Assembly (NCBI GenBank): GCA_963777855.1
Contig: CAVZRW010000001.1
Location: forward strand, 102,075-166,074
DNA length: 64,000 nt
Source of the DNA: Prado023 sp963777855
GTDB lineage: Bacteria > Actinomycetota > Actinomycetes > S36-B12 > CAIYMF01
Direction: 5' to 3'
This document shows, in pieces, positions 1-10,862 of this stretch. The notes below the pieces were generated by a model. That model saw only the letters and a list, made by a program, of their open reading frames with translations. It was not told where the DNA came from and made no database searches. The first letter of the stretch is position 1; every line of letters begins with the position of its first letter. The position numbers and the translations under genes are program-made.

Positions 1-62
1 CGCGCCTACCGTCCGGAGCACCCGTTGTGACACCCGTCACACGACGACTCCAGGAGGACGAG

Positions 63-1584
<1,522 letters not shown>

Positions 1585-1655
1585 ACCGGTCCGTGAGGTG
1601 CTCACCGGCGGCGCGGTCTCGTATCGTGCCGCCGGTGACCCCGGGAGGAGGCACG

Positions 1656-2075
1656 ATGCTCGATGCGACGGGCCCGATCGACCGCGTGACCGCGACGGCG
1701 GAGGCGGTCGACCTCATCGACCGACTGGTGCGGATGCACGGGCCGGTGCTGTTCCACCAGTCCGGCGGGTGCTGCGACGGCAGCTCGCCGATGTGCTACC
1801 CGCGCGGGGAGTTCGTGATCGGCGAGTCCGACGTGCTGCTCGGTGTGCTGCCGGACCCGACAGCCTCGCCGTTCTACATGTGGGTGCCGCAGTTCGAGTA
1901 CTGGTCGCACACCCACCTGACCCTGGATGTCGTGCCCGGCCGGGGCAGCGGGTTCTCCTTGGAGGCACCCGAGGGTGTGCGGTTCCTGATCCGCTCGCGG
2001 CTGTTCACCGACGCGGAGTCCGAGGGCCTCACCGAGCCGGTGCGCGTCGACGACCCGGCCGGCGCCGGCCTGTGA
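1656..2075 (+). CDS. DUF779 family protein
   Basis: A 139-residue cytosolic protein of the DUF779 family. The HQSGGCCDGSSPMC segment near residues 30-43 is the family hallmark and could bind a metal, though no function is established. The ATG is preceded by GGGAGGAG. The gene lies 71 bp after the aldehyde dehydrogenase on the same strand; DUF779 genes habitually sit next to aldehyde dehydrogenases, so an accessory role to that enzyme is likely but inferred. Confidence 0.88.
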   Translation: MLDATGPIDRVTATAEAVDLIDRLVRMHGPVLFHQSGGCCDGSSPMCYPRGEFVIGESDVLLGVLPDPTASPFYMWVPQFEYWSHTHLTLDVVPGRGSGFSLEAPEGVRFLIRSRLFTDAESEGLTEPVRVDDPAGAGL

Positions 2076-2105
2076 GCCGGGCGGCGCAGCGCCCCGGGGC
2101 CGCTC

Positions 2106-3719
2106 GTGGATGAGGTCCTCGAGTGGCTGCTGGCCGGGGATCCGGCGATCGGCTGGCAGGTGCAGCGGGACCTGACCGACGGCGACTGGCAGGGCACCCG
2201 TCTGCGGGTGGCCAGCGAGGGCTGGGGGTCCCAGATCCTCAGCCACCGTCGCGCCGACGGCACCTGGCCGACCGGCTGGTACTCCCCGAAGTGGACCTCC
2301 ACGTTCTACTCGCTGCAGGTCCTGCAGCAGCTCGGCGTTCCGGCGCCGGAGTCCGTGCGCGCGCTGCTCGGCCAGGGCCTGCGCCCCGACGGGACGTTCC
2401 TGCCCTGGTCCTCAGGGCGGGAGGACGTCTGCGTTCGGGCGATGATGCTGACGATGGCCACCGGGGCCGCGGTGGCGATGCCGGGGGCCGTCGAACGCCT
2501 GCTGGCCGACCAGTTGCCCGACGGTGGGTGGAACTGCCAGCGACAGGCCACGCACGCCTCCTTCCACACCACGATCAGCACGCTGGAGGCGTTGGCCCCG
2601 TTCGAGTCGACCCAGTCCGAGGTGGCCCACGCGGCCGCGGCCGGACGCGAGTTCCTCCTGGCGCACCGGCTGTTCCGCTCGCACCGCACCGGCGAGGTCG
2701 CCCGGGAGTCCTTCACCCGGTTCTCGTTCCCGCACTACTGGTACTACGACGTGCTGCGGGCCCTGGAGTACTGGCGGGCCTTCGCCTGGGACCCGCGGCT
2801 GGATGAGGCCGTGGGGCTGGTGGCGCGCAAGCGCCGTGCCGGCCGGTGGACCCTGCAGGGCACGCACCCGGGACAGACCTGGGTCGACATGGAACGCGCC
2901 GGTGCACCCAGCCGCTGGAACACCCTGCGGGCCCTGCGCGTGCTGGCATGGGCCGACCGGGCGTCCGCCGCGTCGGGTTGGGAACGTCGTCACCGGGAGA
3001 CCTCGATGAAGGGGTGGGACTTCGCGAGGCTCGACGGCCGGATGTCGGCCGAGGATCCGCCGTGGGACTTCGAGGCGATCTGCGCCGCCGCCATGGCCGA
3101 CCGCGATGGGCCCGTCCTGGACCTGGGCACCGGGGGAGGGGAGCGCCTGGCCGAGCTGGGCGAGGCCCTGGGCTCGCGCCGGCCTGCTCGGGTGACGGCG
3201 ACGGAGGGATGGGCGCCCAACCTGGCCGTGGCCCGGCGGCGGCTGGCCCCGCTGGGCATCGAGGTCGTGCCCTACGACAGCCAGACCCAGCCGAGGATGC
3301 CGTTCCCGGATCGTGCCCTCAGCCTGGTGATGGCACGCCACGAGTCCTACGACCCGGCAGAGATTGCTCGGATTCTGGCCCCGGGCGGGGTGTTCCTCAC
3401 CCAGCAGGTCGATGGGCGCGACTGTCCGGAGCTGAGCACCTGGTTCGGCAGGCCACCGGAGTACCCGCAGGTGCGCCTCGAGCCGTTCCGGGAGGCCCTG
3501 GCCGCCGGCGGGCTCGTGATCGGCCGGTCCGCGCACTGGCAGGGGGCGATGGTCCTCGAGGACGTCGACGCCCTGGTCGAGTACCTGGCGCTGGTGCCGT
3601 GGGCCGTGCCGGGGTTCCAGGTCGCCGACCATGTGCCGACCCTGCAACGGCTGCAGGACGGCGCACCGATCCGGCTCACGCTGCGCCGGTTCTGGATCGA
3701 GGCCCGCCGCCCCCGGTGA
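2106..3719 (+). CDS. Terpene-cyclase-like alpha/alpha-toroid domain fused to a SAM methyltransferase
   Basis: A 537-residue protein starting at GTG 2106, with two modules. Residues about 10-295 resemble the prenyltransferase/squalene-cyclase-like toroid repeats (DGTWP, PDGGWN, RWNTLRALRVL). Residues about 300-537 are a class I SAM-dependent methyltransferase starting at MKGWDF, with the SAM-binding loop DLGTGGGER. An internal ATG at 3006 overlaps a TGA of the neighbouring frame as ATGA and has a GGGAGA site upstream, so two translationally coupled genes merged by one indel are an alternative to a true fusion. The toroid part normally ends near LRALRVL, which favours the two-gene reading. The substrate is unknown. 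Confidence 0.72.
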   Translation: MDEVLEWLLAGDPAIGWQVQRDLTDGDWQGTRLRVASEGWGSQILSHRRADGTWPTGWYSPKWTSTFYSLQVLQQLGVPAPESVRALLGQGLRPDGTFLPWSSGREDVCVRAMMLTMATGAAVAMPGAVERLLADQLPDGGWNCQRQATHASFHTTISTLEALAPFESTQSEVAHAAAAGREFLLAHRLFRSHRTGEVARESFTRFSFPHYWYYDVLRALEYWRAFAWDPRLDEAVGLVARKRRAGRWTLQGTHPGQTWVDMERAGAPSRWNTLRALRVLAWADRASAASGWERRHRETSMKGWDFARLDGRMSAEDPPWDFEAICAAAMADRDGPVLDLGTGGGERLAELGEALGSRRPARVTATEGWAPNLAVARRRLAPLGIEVVPYDSQTQPRMPFPDRALSLVMARHESYDPAEIARILAPGGVFLTQQVDGRDCPELSTWFGRPPEYPQVRLEPFREALAAGGLVIGRSAHWQGAMVLEDVDALVEYLALVPWAVPGFQVADHVPTLQRLQDGAPIRLTLRRFWIEARRPR

Positions 3720-3726
3720 GGGCGCC

Positions 3727-5038
3727 TCAGACCGGGGTCGCCGGTGCCGCGGCCCGCGAGGTCGCATGCACCGCAGCCAGCATGCCGCGCAGGAACACCG
3801 AGTGCAGGGGTTCGATCGCGCGTGCGGCTGTCGCCGGCCGGCTCGCCTGCAGGATGCCCAGGGCACGGGCCAGTGCGTGTGGACCAGCGCCGTCCAGGGT
3901 GTCCACGAGGAGCTCGCCGAGCTTCCCGCGCTCGATGGCCATGGTGACCATGCGGTCGAAGGTGTTCTCCGGCGTGAACACCCGGGCCTCGCGGGGCACC
4001 ATCGAGTGGGCACCCCAGTTGCACCGCTCGTCGCAGACCCCGCATCCCAGGCACTTGTCCGGGTCGACGATCGCCCAGTTCTTGCGCAAGCCCTTGCCCT
4101 CGTTGTCGACCATCGTGATCGCGTCGGCCGGGCATGCGTGGTAGCACTTCTTGCATCCCCGGCACTTGTCCAGGTCCACGTGGGCCACCCAGTTCGAGGA
4201 GACGATCGAGCCGGTGATTCCGTGGCGGCGGATGGACTGCATCATCCCGCAGCAGCACCCGCAGCAGTTGCACATGTAGGTGATGCCGTGCTTCACGTTG
4301 TCCGCGGTCTGGGCCAGGCCGGCCGACTTGGCCAGCTGGCAGGATCTCCAGGCCCTCGTCGTTGCTGATCGGTTCGGCCAGGCCCGACCGGACGAGCACG
4401 TCGGCGGCGGGGCCAAAGGTCAGGCAGGTGCGGGTGGGCTTGCCGCAGCCCTGCCCGATCAACTCGGCGTGCGTTCGGCAGGCGCACAGCGAGACGGCGA
4501 CGCTGCGCGCCTCGGCGACGATATGGGTGGCCCGCTCCCAGTCGAGGACCTCGACCGTCGGCTGCTCGGGCAGCGCCTCCTCGCGGACCAGCGAGCGGCC
4601 GATCTGGGTGCTGCCGGCGAACACCGACCGGGCGAACGCGTCGTCATCGGTCATGTAGTGGTGGAACAGGTGCGCCAGCTCCTCCATGGGTGCGTCCTCG
4701 CGCACCCGCATGAAGGTGTACTCGAAGAACCCGATGACGACGGGCGCGAGGGCGACCTGGCGCTGGCCGTGGTGCTCGAGGTCCACGACCAGCCCCTTGG
4801 CGGCCATCGTGTCCACCATCGGGCCGAGCTCTGCCTCGCCGCGGCCGGTCCGACGGGCCAGGGTCGGCATCGAGCAGATGGTCGGCATCCGCGCCGCGAT
4901 CTCGGCCTCCTCGACGGTGAACAGCAGGCGGAGGATCTGCTGGAACACCGGGGAGTCAGGCGCCCCGGTGAGCATCCGGTCGAGGCGCTGCTGCAGCCGT
5001 TGGTAGGCGAGGTCGGGATCGGCGAGCGTGTGCCCCAT
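3727..5038 (-). CDS. 4Fe-4S dicluster protein with N-terminal helical/HTH-like region, frameshifted
   Basis: About 436 residues; the start at 5038 follows AGGAGG. The first half (to about 4340) is helical, with an HTH-like region and a cysteine group (CACRTH, then GCG and TRTC). The second half has an unusual Cys-rich block CNCCGCCCG, then two classical 4Fe-4S motifs, CRGCKKCYHACP and CLGCGVCDERC. The halves lie in different frames, separated by one base near 4340. This suggests an electron-transfer protein, perhaps coupled to a redox partner encoded elsewhere; no oxidoreductase gene lies beside it. It converges with the methyltransferase fusion. Confidence 0.75.
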
Positions 5039-5255
5039 GGCGGGCCTCCTGGAGGGCGGGACTGATGCCCAGTCAACACGCCCCGCGCCCGGAGCCTCAG
5101 AGGCGAAGGTCATCCGTCGTCCGATTGCCCGGCCCGGCCCGGCGCTGCGCCGCTGACCCGCCGACCGGTCTGCAACCGGCGAAGCCGCACTCTGGTGCCC
5201 TCGGCGCAACGAGCGTAACGTCGCACCCCCACGCCGAGTGTCATCGGAGGGCGCC

Positions 5256-6134
5256 ATGCGGCGGATCATGATGGCCACGCTGATGACCCTGGCGGTGGCT
5301 GCCTGCGGCCCCCAGCCCGAGGCTCGGCCGGCCGGGGCAGTGCAGCCGTTGGGGTCCGCGACCTCCGCCCAGCCGTCGGTGCCCCCCGGTCCGACCTCGG
5401 TCCCGCCGTCGCGGCCGACCACGGGCGGGGTGGGACCCTCGCTGGTGGCGGTCCGCGGCCTGCCGCCGGGGCCGGCCTCTCCTGATACCCCACCCCCGTT
5501 CCGCTGGTACGCGTCGTTGCGGGACGGCCAGTGCGCCGGGCTCGCCGACACGGCGACCGACACCAGCCTTCCGGAGGTGCAGCGCGCGATGTTCGCGGCA
5601 CTGACCCCGATCTGCCAGGTGCTGGCCGGCGAGCAGGCGAAAGTCGACTGGGACCGAGCCCGCGCCGCCTTCGATGCCTCGTCAGGGGAGACCAACTGCC
5701 TCGTGGCCGCCGCGCGGCAGTATCTGGGTGCGGTGATCTCCGCTCACGACTCGGCCCCCCAGGTGGTGCTCACCACGGGCCCCGCGGCTGAGGGCACCGC
5801 GTGCCCGGTCGGGATCGACAGTGTCGAGATGGCCAGCCCGGGCGAGTTGGTGGCCGCGGGCCCCTACCTGTTCGAGCCGAGCGCGGCGCGGGTGGGATCG
5901 CGCGACCTCCAGGTCGGGTTCCCCGAGGTCGACGTGAGCTCCGGTGTACCGCAGGTGCGGATCCCGCTCGCGGGCGGTGACGGATTCTGCCTTCCCGCCG
6001 GGCAGCCGGCGACGCTGGAGGTCATCGGGAACGGGTACTCGGTCTCTGCCGGCTTCGCGCCTGCCGACGTGGGGCAGGGTGCCTGCACCGGGGACGCCGA
6101 TGGGACCGCGGTCCCGGACGGTGCGACGGGCTGA
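5256..6134 (+). CDS. Putative secreted lipoprotein
   Basis: A 292-residue protein with a short signal peptide and lipobox (LAVAAC, Cys at about residue 16), so probably lipid-anchored outside the membrane. A low-complexity Pro/Ser/Ala linker follows to about residue 75, then a globular region with several cysteines. ATG 5256 with CGGAGG upstream is preferred to the GTG at 5238. I do not recognise the family. The next gene starts 1 base after its stop codon, which suggests co-transcription. Confidence 0.7.
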   Translation: MRRIMMATLMTLAVAACGPQPEARPAGAVQPLGSATSAQPSVPPGPTSVPPSRPTTGGVGPSLVAVRGLPPGPASPDTPPPFRWYASLRDGQCAGLADTATDTSLPEVQRAMFAALTPICQVLAGEQAKVDWDRARAAFDASSGETNCLVAAARQYLGAVISAHDSAPQVVLTTGPAAEGTACPVGIDSVEMASPGELVAAGPYLFEPSAARVGSRDLQVGFPEVDVSSGVPQVRIPLAGGDGFCLPAGQPATLEVIGNGYSVSAGFAPADVGQGACTGDADGTAVPDGATG

Positions 6135-6135
6135 C

Positions 6136-7112
6136 ATGGCCGCCGAGTCGCACGGATCACCGAGCCCACCTGACTCCGGGTCCCCGCCGGAGGCCGGGAG
6201 CCCACCGGACTCCGGGTACCCACCTGACTCCGGGGCCCAGCCGGGCCTCGTGGCGGCGAAGGCGCTCATCGCCTTCCTGCCGCCGGTCACCCTGGTCACG
6301 GCGCTGCTGTTCTACTTCGGGTGGGCCCGCAGCTATTCGCAGGCCCGCGCCCTGGGCGCCGACGCCAGCGTCTTCGGCTATTCCACCAGGGACTACCTCC
6401 TGCGCAGCGTCGACAGCCTGTACCTGCCGCTGATGGTCCTGGCCACGGCCGGCCTGCTCGCGCTGCTGGCACACCAGTTGGTGGTCGCCCGCCTGAGCGG
6501 CGCCACCCAGGGTCACCCCGACGCGGTGGTGGGGGTGGCCGGGGCGGTCCTCTCGTGCTCGGCGTGGCCGTACTGGCCTTCGGCCTGCTCTACAGCGCGG
6601 GTGTCCTCGGCCGGAGTCGGTTCGTCGACCTCACCGGTCCGCTGGCGCTCGGCCTGGGACTGCTCGTGGTTGCCTACGGCGGCTGGATGCGAGTCCGCGC
6701 GCGTGGGGTGGCGCGCGCGGGTGCCTGGGGCCAAGTCCCCGCGGCGCCCTGGGTTGCCCCCCTCGCCGCTGGGCTGCTCATGTGCGTCGTGGCACTGAGC
6801 CTCTTCTGGGCGGTCGGCAACTACGCCCTCTGGCGGGGGCAGGACCTTGCGGCGGTCGTCGCGAACACGTACCTGGACCGACCGGGAGTGGTCGTCTACG
6901 CCCCCCAGCGCCTGGCTCTCGAGGGCGTGACCGAGACCGCACTGCTCGACGAGGGCGAAGCGCCGTACGCCTACCGCTACAGCGGGATGCGGCTGCTGGA
7001 CCGGGTGGCGGACACGTACTTCCTGATGCCCGTCGATTGGGCCAGCGCTCCGCGGATCATCCTGCTGAAGGACAGCTCGGACCTACGCATCGAGCTCACC
7101 TACGGCGCATGA
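6136..7112 (+). CDS. Multi-pass membrane protein of unknown function, frameshifted
   Basis: About 325 residues. The N-terminus is a Pro/Ser/Gly-rich repeat (PPDSG units, residues 10-36), followed by about four hydrophobic helices (ALIAFLPPVTLVTALLF and LVVAYGG among them) and a soluble C-terminal domain. The frame changes near 6550 within a G/C-rich stretch; both sides are clearly membrane-protein sequence. It starts directly after the lipoprotein stop, so the two are probably co-expressed. No family recognised. Confidence 0.65.
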
Positions 7113-7325
7113 CCTGTGGGCGTGGACGGCCGGCGGCCGCGTGATGCCGGCGGCCCTCAGCTCCCGGACAGGCCGTCGAGGTGCGGGGCCAGCGCCCCCA
7201 CCGTGGCGGCCACCCCGCGGCGTCGGGCAGTGAGGTGATCGTGGCGCCCATTGTGGTGGGGGCGGCGGCCCGCGGCCCGGGACAAGCCCGGATGCGCCCG
7301 GGCGAGGCCCCGCGGCGCTCCTCCG

Positions 7326-7925
7326 CTATCGGTGGGCTGGGGTGAGCCCGTGCACCAGGCCCTCGGCGGCCAGCGTTCCCATCTCGAGGACCCTGGCCAC
7401 CGGCTGGCCGGCGTCGAGCTGGCGGAAGCCGCCCTCCAGGATCCCGAGCGTGAACGCGGCGGCGAGGGCGCTGCGGTCGCGATCCTGCCCGAGCAGGTCG
7501 AGCCAGGCCTCGGTGAGGGCATCGCGCATGCCGGTGTGGGCCTGGTCCAGGCTCTCGTCGGAGCGGTGGGGGACCGCGCGCACGGCCTCCATCAGCCAGC
7601 CGTGGCCCGAGGCAGCTGCCTGCTCCAGGTTCGCGCGGACCCAGGTGACCACGCGCGTCGCCGGGTCCTCGGACTGCGCCATCGCCTCGTCGACCGCCGC
7701 CAGCCAGGCGGGCAGGTAACGTGCCACGACCATCGCGCGCAGGTCGTCGACGGAGTCCACGTAGCGGTAGATGCTGTTGCGCACGATGCCCGCGGACGCG
7801 CTGACCGCACCGGCGGTCAGCCGGTCGGGCTGGCCGGAGCGCAGGATCTCCTCGGCCGCGTCCACGAGGCGGGCCTGCACCTGCGCGCGGTGCTCGGCGA
7901 CCGTGGGGGCGTCGATCTTCGGCAC
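7326..7925 (-). CDS. TetR family transcriptional regulator
   Basis: A 199-residue repressor-type protein: an N-terminal TetR helix-turn-helix (AAEEILRSG, then AVSASAGIVRNSIYRYVDS, residues about 15-60) and a variable ligand-binding C-terminal domain. GTG 7925 is chosen because GGGAGG stands five bases before it; the longer reading to 8039 would run through the operator sites. It is divergent from the DUF2871 gene, and the intergenic region holds three copies of one palindrome, so autoregulation together with control of the neighbour is likely. Confidence 0.88.
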   Translation of the reverse strand: MPKIDAPTVAEHRAQVQARLVDAAEEILRSGQPDRLTAGAVSASAGIVRNSIYRYVDSVDDLRAMVVARYLPAWLAAVDEAMAQSEDPATRVVTWVRANLEQAAASGHGWLMEAVRAVPHRSDESLDQAHTGMRDALTEAWLDLLGQDRDRSALAAAFTLGILEGGFRQLDAGQPVARVLEMGTLAAEGLVHGLTPAHR

Positions 7926-7938
7926 GGGCACCTCCCTG

Positions 7939-8020
7939 TTCGCGACGCAGGTGTCGCCAAGTTGACGACATCGTGTCGCGAAGCATACGCTCAGGGACGT
8001 TAGCGACATAGTGTCGCCAA
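7939..8020. promoter_or_regulatory. Three tandem TetR-type operator sites
   Basis: Three near-identical palindromes lie between the tetR and DUF2871 genes: 7939-7960 (GCGACg...TGTCGC, spacer one base longer), 7962-7982 (aCGACA-TCG-TGTCGC) and 8000-8020 (GCGACA-TAG-TGTCGC). All are framed by TT on the left and AA on the right. The third copy ends about 17 bp before the DUF2871 start. The sites are visible directly; binding by the adjacent TetR is inferred. Confidence 0.8.
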
Positions 8021-8037
8021 GATTGTGAGGGGAACCC

Positions 8038-8535
8038 ATGCTGAAGAACGCTGAGACCGTCCTGTTCCGCAGTGCCGCCGCCTGGGCCGTGGTCGGCCTC
8101 GTCGGCGGGCTGGCCTACCGGGAGGTGACACGGGCCGCCGAGTTCACGGGCTTCACCCAGTTGAGCCTCGTGCACACGCACGCCCTTGCCCTGGGGACGC
8201 TGATGATGCTGATCACCCTCGTCCTCGAGCGGGAGTTCAGGCTGAGTGTCGACCGACGCCTCGGCTGGTTCGTGTGGGTCTGGAACGTGGGGCTGGCGCT
8301 GACCGTCGGTGGCCTGGCCGTCAAGGGCGTCTTGCAGGTGGACGGTTCGGCTGCGGCGGATTCGCCGGCGATCGCCGGCCTCTCGGGCTCGGGACACATG
8401 CTCATGGCCGGAGGCTTCATGCTGCTGTTCCTCGTGCTGGGCGCCCGTATCCGGCAGGCCGCGCAGGTCGGGCCCGGGATGGTGGCGGGCTCGGGCGGCG
8501 CGTCGGAGCTCGCCGGGTCCCCGACGCTGCGGTGA
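8038..8535 (+). CDS. DUF2871 family membrane protein
   Basis: A 165-residue inner-membrane protein with four predicted helices (AWAVVGLVGGLAY, HALALGTLMMLITLVL, WNVGLALTVGGL, MLMAGGFMLLFLVLG). The LVHTHAL and GSGHMLM segments carry conserved histidines, compatible with heme or metal binding as in small cytochrome-like proteins, but this is unproven. DUF2871 genes are commonly paired with a TetR gene, as here. RBS GAGGGG stands ahead of ATG 8038. Confidence 0.82.
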   Translation: MLKNAETVLFRSAAAWAVVGLVGGLAYREVTRAAEFTGFTQLSLVHTHALALGTLMMLITLVLEREFRLSVDRRLGWFVWVWNVGLALTVGGLAVKGVLQVDGSAAADSPAIAGLSGSGHMLMAGGFMLLFLVLGARIRQAAQVGPGMVAGSGGASELAGSPTLR

Positions 8536-8658
8536 CGCCCGCGGCCCTGTCCGCCGACGTGCTGCCTCACCGCGGCAGGCCCCCCACACTGGGCCCTGTC
8601 GCGACCACTGCGGCGGCACGCCAGGGCCGCCCGCGCCCGATCCGAGCGAGGTGAACCG

Positions 8659-9474
8659 ATGGGCATCGTCAGGCTGCCTCCAGGGGTCCGTCGGCGACTG
8701 CCGGGCTGGCGGGGCGACGTTCCCGAGGTGTTCCTGGCCGAGGGGCGTCGTCCGGGCGTGCACACCGTCGTCGCCTGCGTCGGGGACAGCATCACCCAGG
8801 GGCAGGTCAGCGCGAACTACCTGGATCTGCTGCGGCGCCGATGGGAGCCCGCCGGATTCCAGTTCGTCAACGCCGGCGTCAACGGTGACCTCGCCTGCAA
8901 CGTGGCCCGTCGGCTCGACTCCGTGATCCGGTGCCGCCCCGACGTCGTGACCCTGCTCATCGGCACGAACGACGTGAACGCGCAGTTCGACGACTCATGG
9001 CGGGCCCGCTACCGCAAGAACCAGGAACTGGGCGTGGACCCGAGCCTGGCGTTCTACGCCGAGCAGGTCGACCAGATCCTCACGCGACTGCAGTCCGGGA
9101 CCGAGGCGGAACTTGTGACGCTCGACCTGCCGCCACTCGGCGAGGACCTCGCCAGCCGGATGAACCACCTGGTCGGGCAGTACAACGAGGCGCTGCGCGA
9201 GGTCGCCACGCGCCACGGGGTGCGCTGCCTGCCGCTGAACGAGCAGCTCGTCGCGCTCCTGCCTTCAGGTCATCGCCCGCCGCCCTACGAGGGCAGCGCG
9301 ACCGAGATCATCAGGGCCGCCGTCGGGCACATGCTGCTGCGGCGCACGTGGGACGAGGTGGCCGTGGCCAGCGGCCTGGCGGTGCTCACCGACCACATCC
9401 ACCTCAACGACCGCGCCGCAGGTGTGGTCGCGCAGCTCATCGGCGGGGTCCTCGCTGAGCGCAGCGCCCCGTAG
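8659..9474 (+). CDS. SGNH/GDSL-family hydrolase
   Basis: A 271-residue esterase/acyl-hydrolase-type protein. The four SGNH blocks are present: GDSIT (catalytic Ser, about residue 44), NAGVNGD (Gly block), GTNDV (Asn block) and DHIHLND (Asp/His dyad) near the C-terminus. There is no clear signal peptide, so it probably acts in the cytosol. GAGGTGAACCG precedes ATG 8659. The substrate cannot be told from sequence. Confidence 0.85.
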   Translation: MGIVRLPPGVRRRLPGWRGDVPEVFLAEGRRPGVHTVVACVGDSITQGQVSANYLDLLRRRWEPAGFQFVNAGVNGDLACNVARRLDSVIRCRPDVVTLLIGTNDVNAQFDDSWRARYRKNQELGVDPSLAFYAEQVDQILTRLQSGTEAELVTLDLPPLGEDLASRMNHLVGQYNEALREVATRHGVRCLPLNEQLVALLPSGHRPPPYEGSATEIIRAAVGHMLLRRTWDEVAVASGLAVLTDHIHLNDRAAGVVAQLIGGVLAERSAP

Positions 9475-9615
9475 GCCAAGGCTGGCGGCCCAGGCGGGGG
9501 CGGCCAGGGCGCCAGCCGACGCCAACGGGCCGAGGCGCGCGGCGCTCGGGACTGTGTGGGGCGTGGCCGTTGTTGGTTGGGGTGGCCGGTGTGGCGGTGA
9601 TGGAGGAGGTCGCGG

Positions 9616-10281
9616 GTGTCGGTGGGTGGGCAGGTGGACCGGTTGGTGGCGGCGGGGGTCCCGGAGGCGGCGGGGATCAGCGCGGCCGAGTTCGCGGCGC
9701 ATGGCGACGGCCTGCCGGAGTTGCCCGGCGCCGTGCTGGCGATCCACCCGAGCCTCGCCCCGCCGAGCCGTCTGGCAGGCCTGCTGCGCCACGGCTCCCG
9801 ACCGGGGTTCGTCGTCGAGGACATGACCGACGTCGACGACTTCGCGGCGATCGATGGGGTGAGCGTCCCGGAGCAGCTGCTGTACCTGGTGCTCGGCCCG
9901 ACCCGCGGTGACGAGCTGCGCAGCGCCACGCCCGTCGAGGCCCTCGTCGCGATCGGCGCTGCGGGGCGCACGCCGCTCACGCTGAACGAGGGCATCAGCT
10001 GGCTGCTGCAGGAGCCTGACGTGCTGCAGCCCGGGGCGTGCTTCATGACGATCGGCTCGCGGCGCAGAACCGCCTCAGGGGTGGACGCGCGCACGCCGGC
10101 GATCTGGATCAGCCGCGGTACCGGCCGGGACGGGGCGGCCCGGCGCAACGCCCCCAAGGTGGGCTGGTGCTGGGCTGGGAACCAGCACTCGTGGCTGGGT
10201 CACGGCTCCGCCGGCGGACGGCACCCCGAGCCCGGGATGCAGGTCGCTCCCGACGCGAATCCCGTGGCGGCGCGCACCTAG
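9616..10281 (+). CDS. DUF5701 family protein
   Basis: A 221-residue cytosolic protein recognised by its C-terminal block (TPAIWISRG, then PKVGWCWAGNQHSWLG), typical of actinobacterial DUF5701 proteins of unknown role. The start is GTG 9616 behind GGAGGAGG. Its 3' end overlaps by four bases the 3' end of the convergent lipoprotein gene. Confidence 0.8.
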   Translation: MSVGGQVDRLVAAGVPEAAGISAAEFAAHGDGLPELPGAVLAIHPSLAPPSRLAGLLRHGSRPGFVVEDMTDVDDFAAIDGVSVPEQLLYLVLGPTRGDELRSATPVEALVAIGAAGRTPLTLNEGISWLLQEPDVLQPGACFMTIGSRRRTASGVDARTPAIWISRGTGRDGAARRNAPKVGWCWAGNQHSWLGHGSAGGRHPEPGMQVAPDANPVAART

Positions 10282-10799
10282 CCCAGCAGGTTCGCCAGGG
10301 CGCCCACCTGGTCGGCGGTGGCCTGGATCGCCTGGCCGAGGTCGGCCCAGGCTTCCTGCTCGGCCACGGAGACCCCGGTCAGCGACGCGGCCTTCTCCTG
10401 CGCCGAGGCCTGCAGCTCGGCGAGCTGCTCGTCAAGGGGCTCCAGCGCGGCCCGGCTCAGGTCCTGTGGCGCTGCCAGCAGGGCCAGGACCTTTGCGTTG
10501 ACCTGCTCGAGGCCCGTGCGCAGCTCGGTGAAGGCGGCCCGGTTGTCCTCGGAGACCTGCAGCTGCGCGTCGGGAAGCCTGCCCAGGGCCCCCTCGAGGG
10601 CCTCCTCGGCCTGGGCGCGCGCGGACTCGGCGACGGCGTCCACGGCCTGCTCGACCTGCTGCTGGGCCAGGTCGGCCGCCCCGCAGCCGCCGAGCAGCAG
10701 CACGGCACCGACGGCGGCCCCGGCGGCGCGCAGCCGAAGCGGGCGGGTGTGGCGGTTGGCGGCGGCATTCCGGGTGGGTGGTGCCCAGTGGTGGTCCAT
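10278..10799 (-). CDS. Small coiled-coil lipoprotein
   Basis: A 173-residue protein with a basic N-terminus, a hydrophobic stretch and lipobox LLLGGC (Cys about residue 39), so an outer-leaflet lipoprotein. The mature part is almost wholly Ala/Leu/Gln/Glu-rich and helical, predicted coiled coil. Unrecognised family. The longer minus-strand frame around it is not coding. Confidence 0.72.
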   Translation of the reverse strand: MDHHWAPPTRNAAANRHTRPLRLRAAGAAVGAVLLLGGCGAADLAQQQVEQAVDAVAESARAQAEEALEGALGRLPDAQLQVSEDNRAAFTELRTGLEQVNAKVLALLAAPQDLSRAALEPLDEQLAELQASAQEKAASLTGVSVAEQEAWADLGQAIQATADQVGALANLLG

Positions 10800-10862
10800 G
10801 TCCCAATTGTCCGACGCAGGGCCCGATCCCGCACGAGGTGCAGACGAGCCCTCCTCGGGTCC

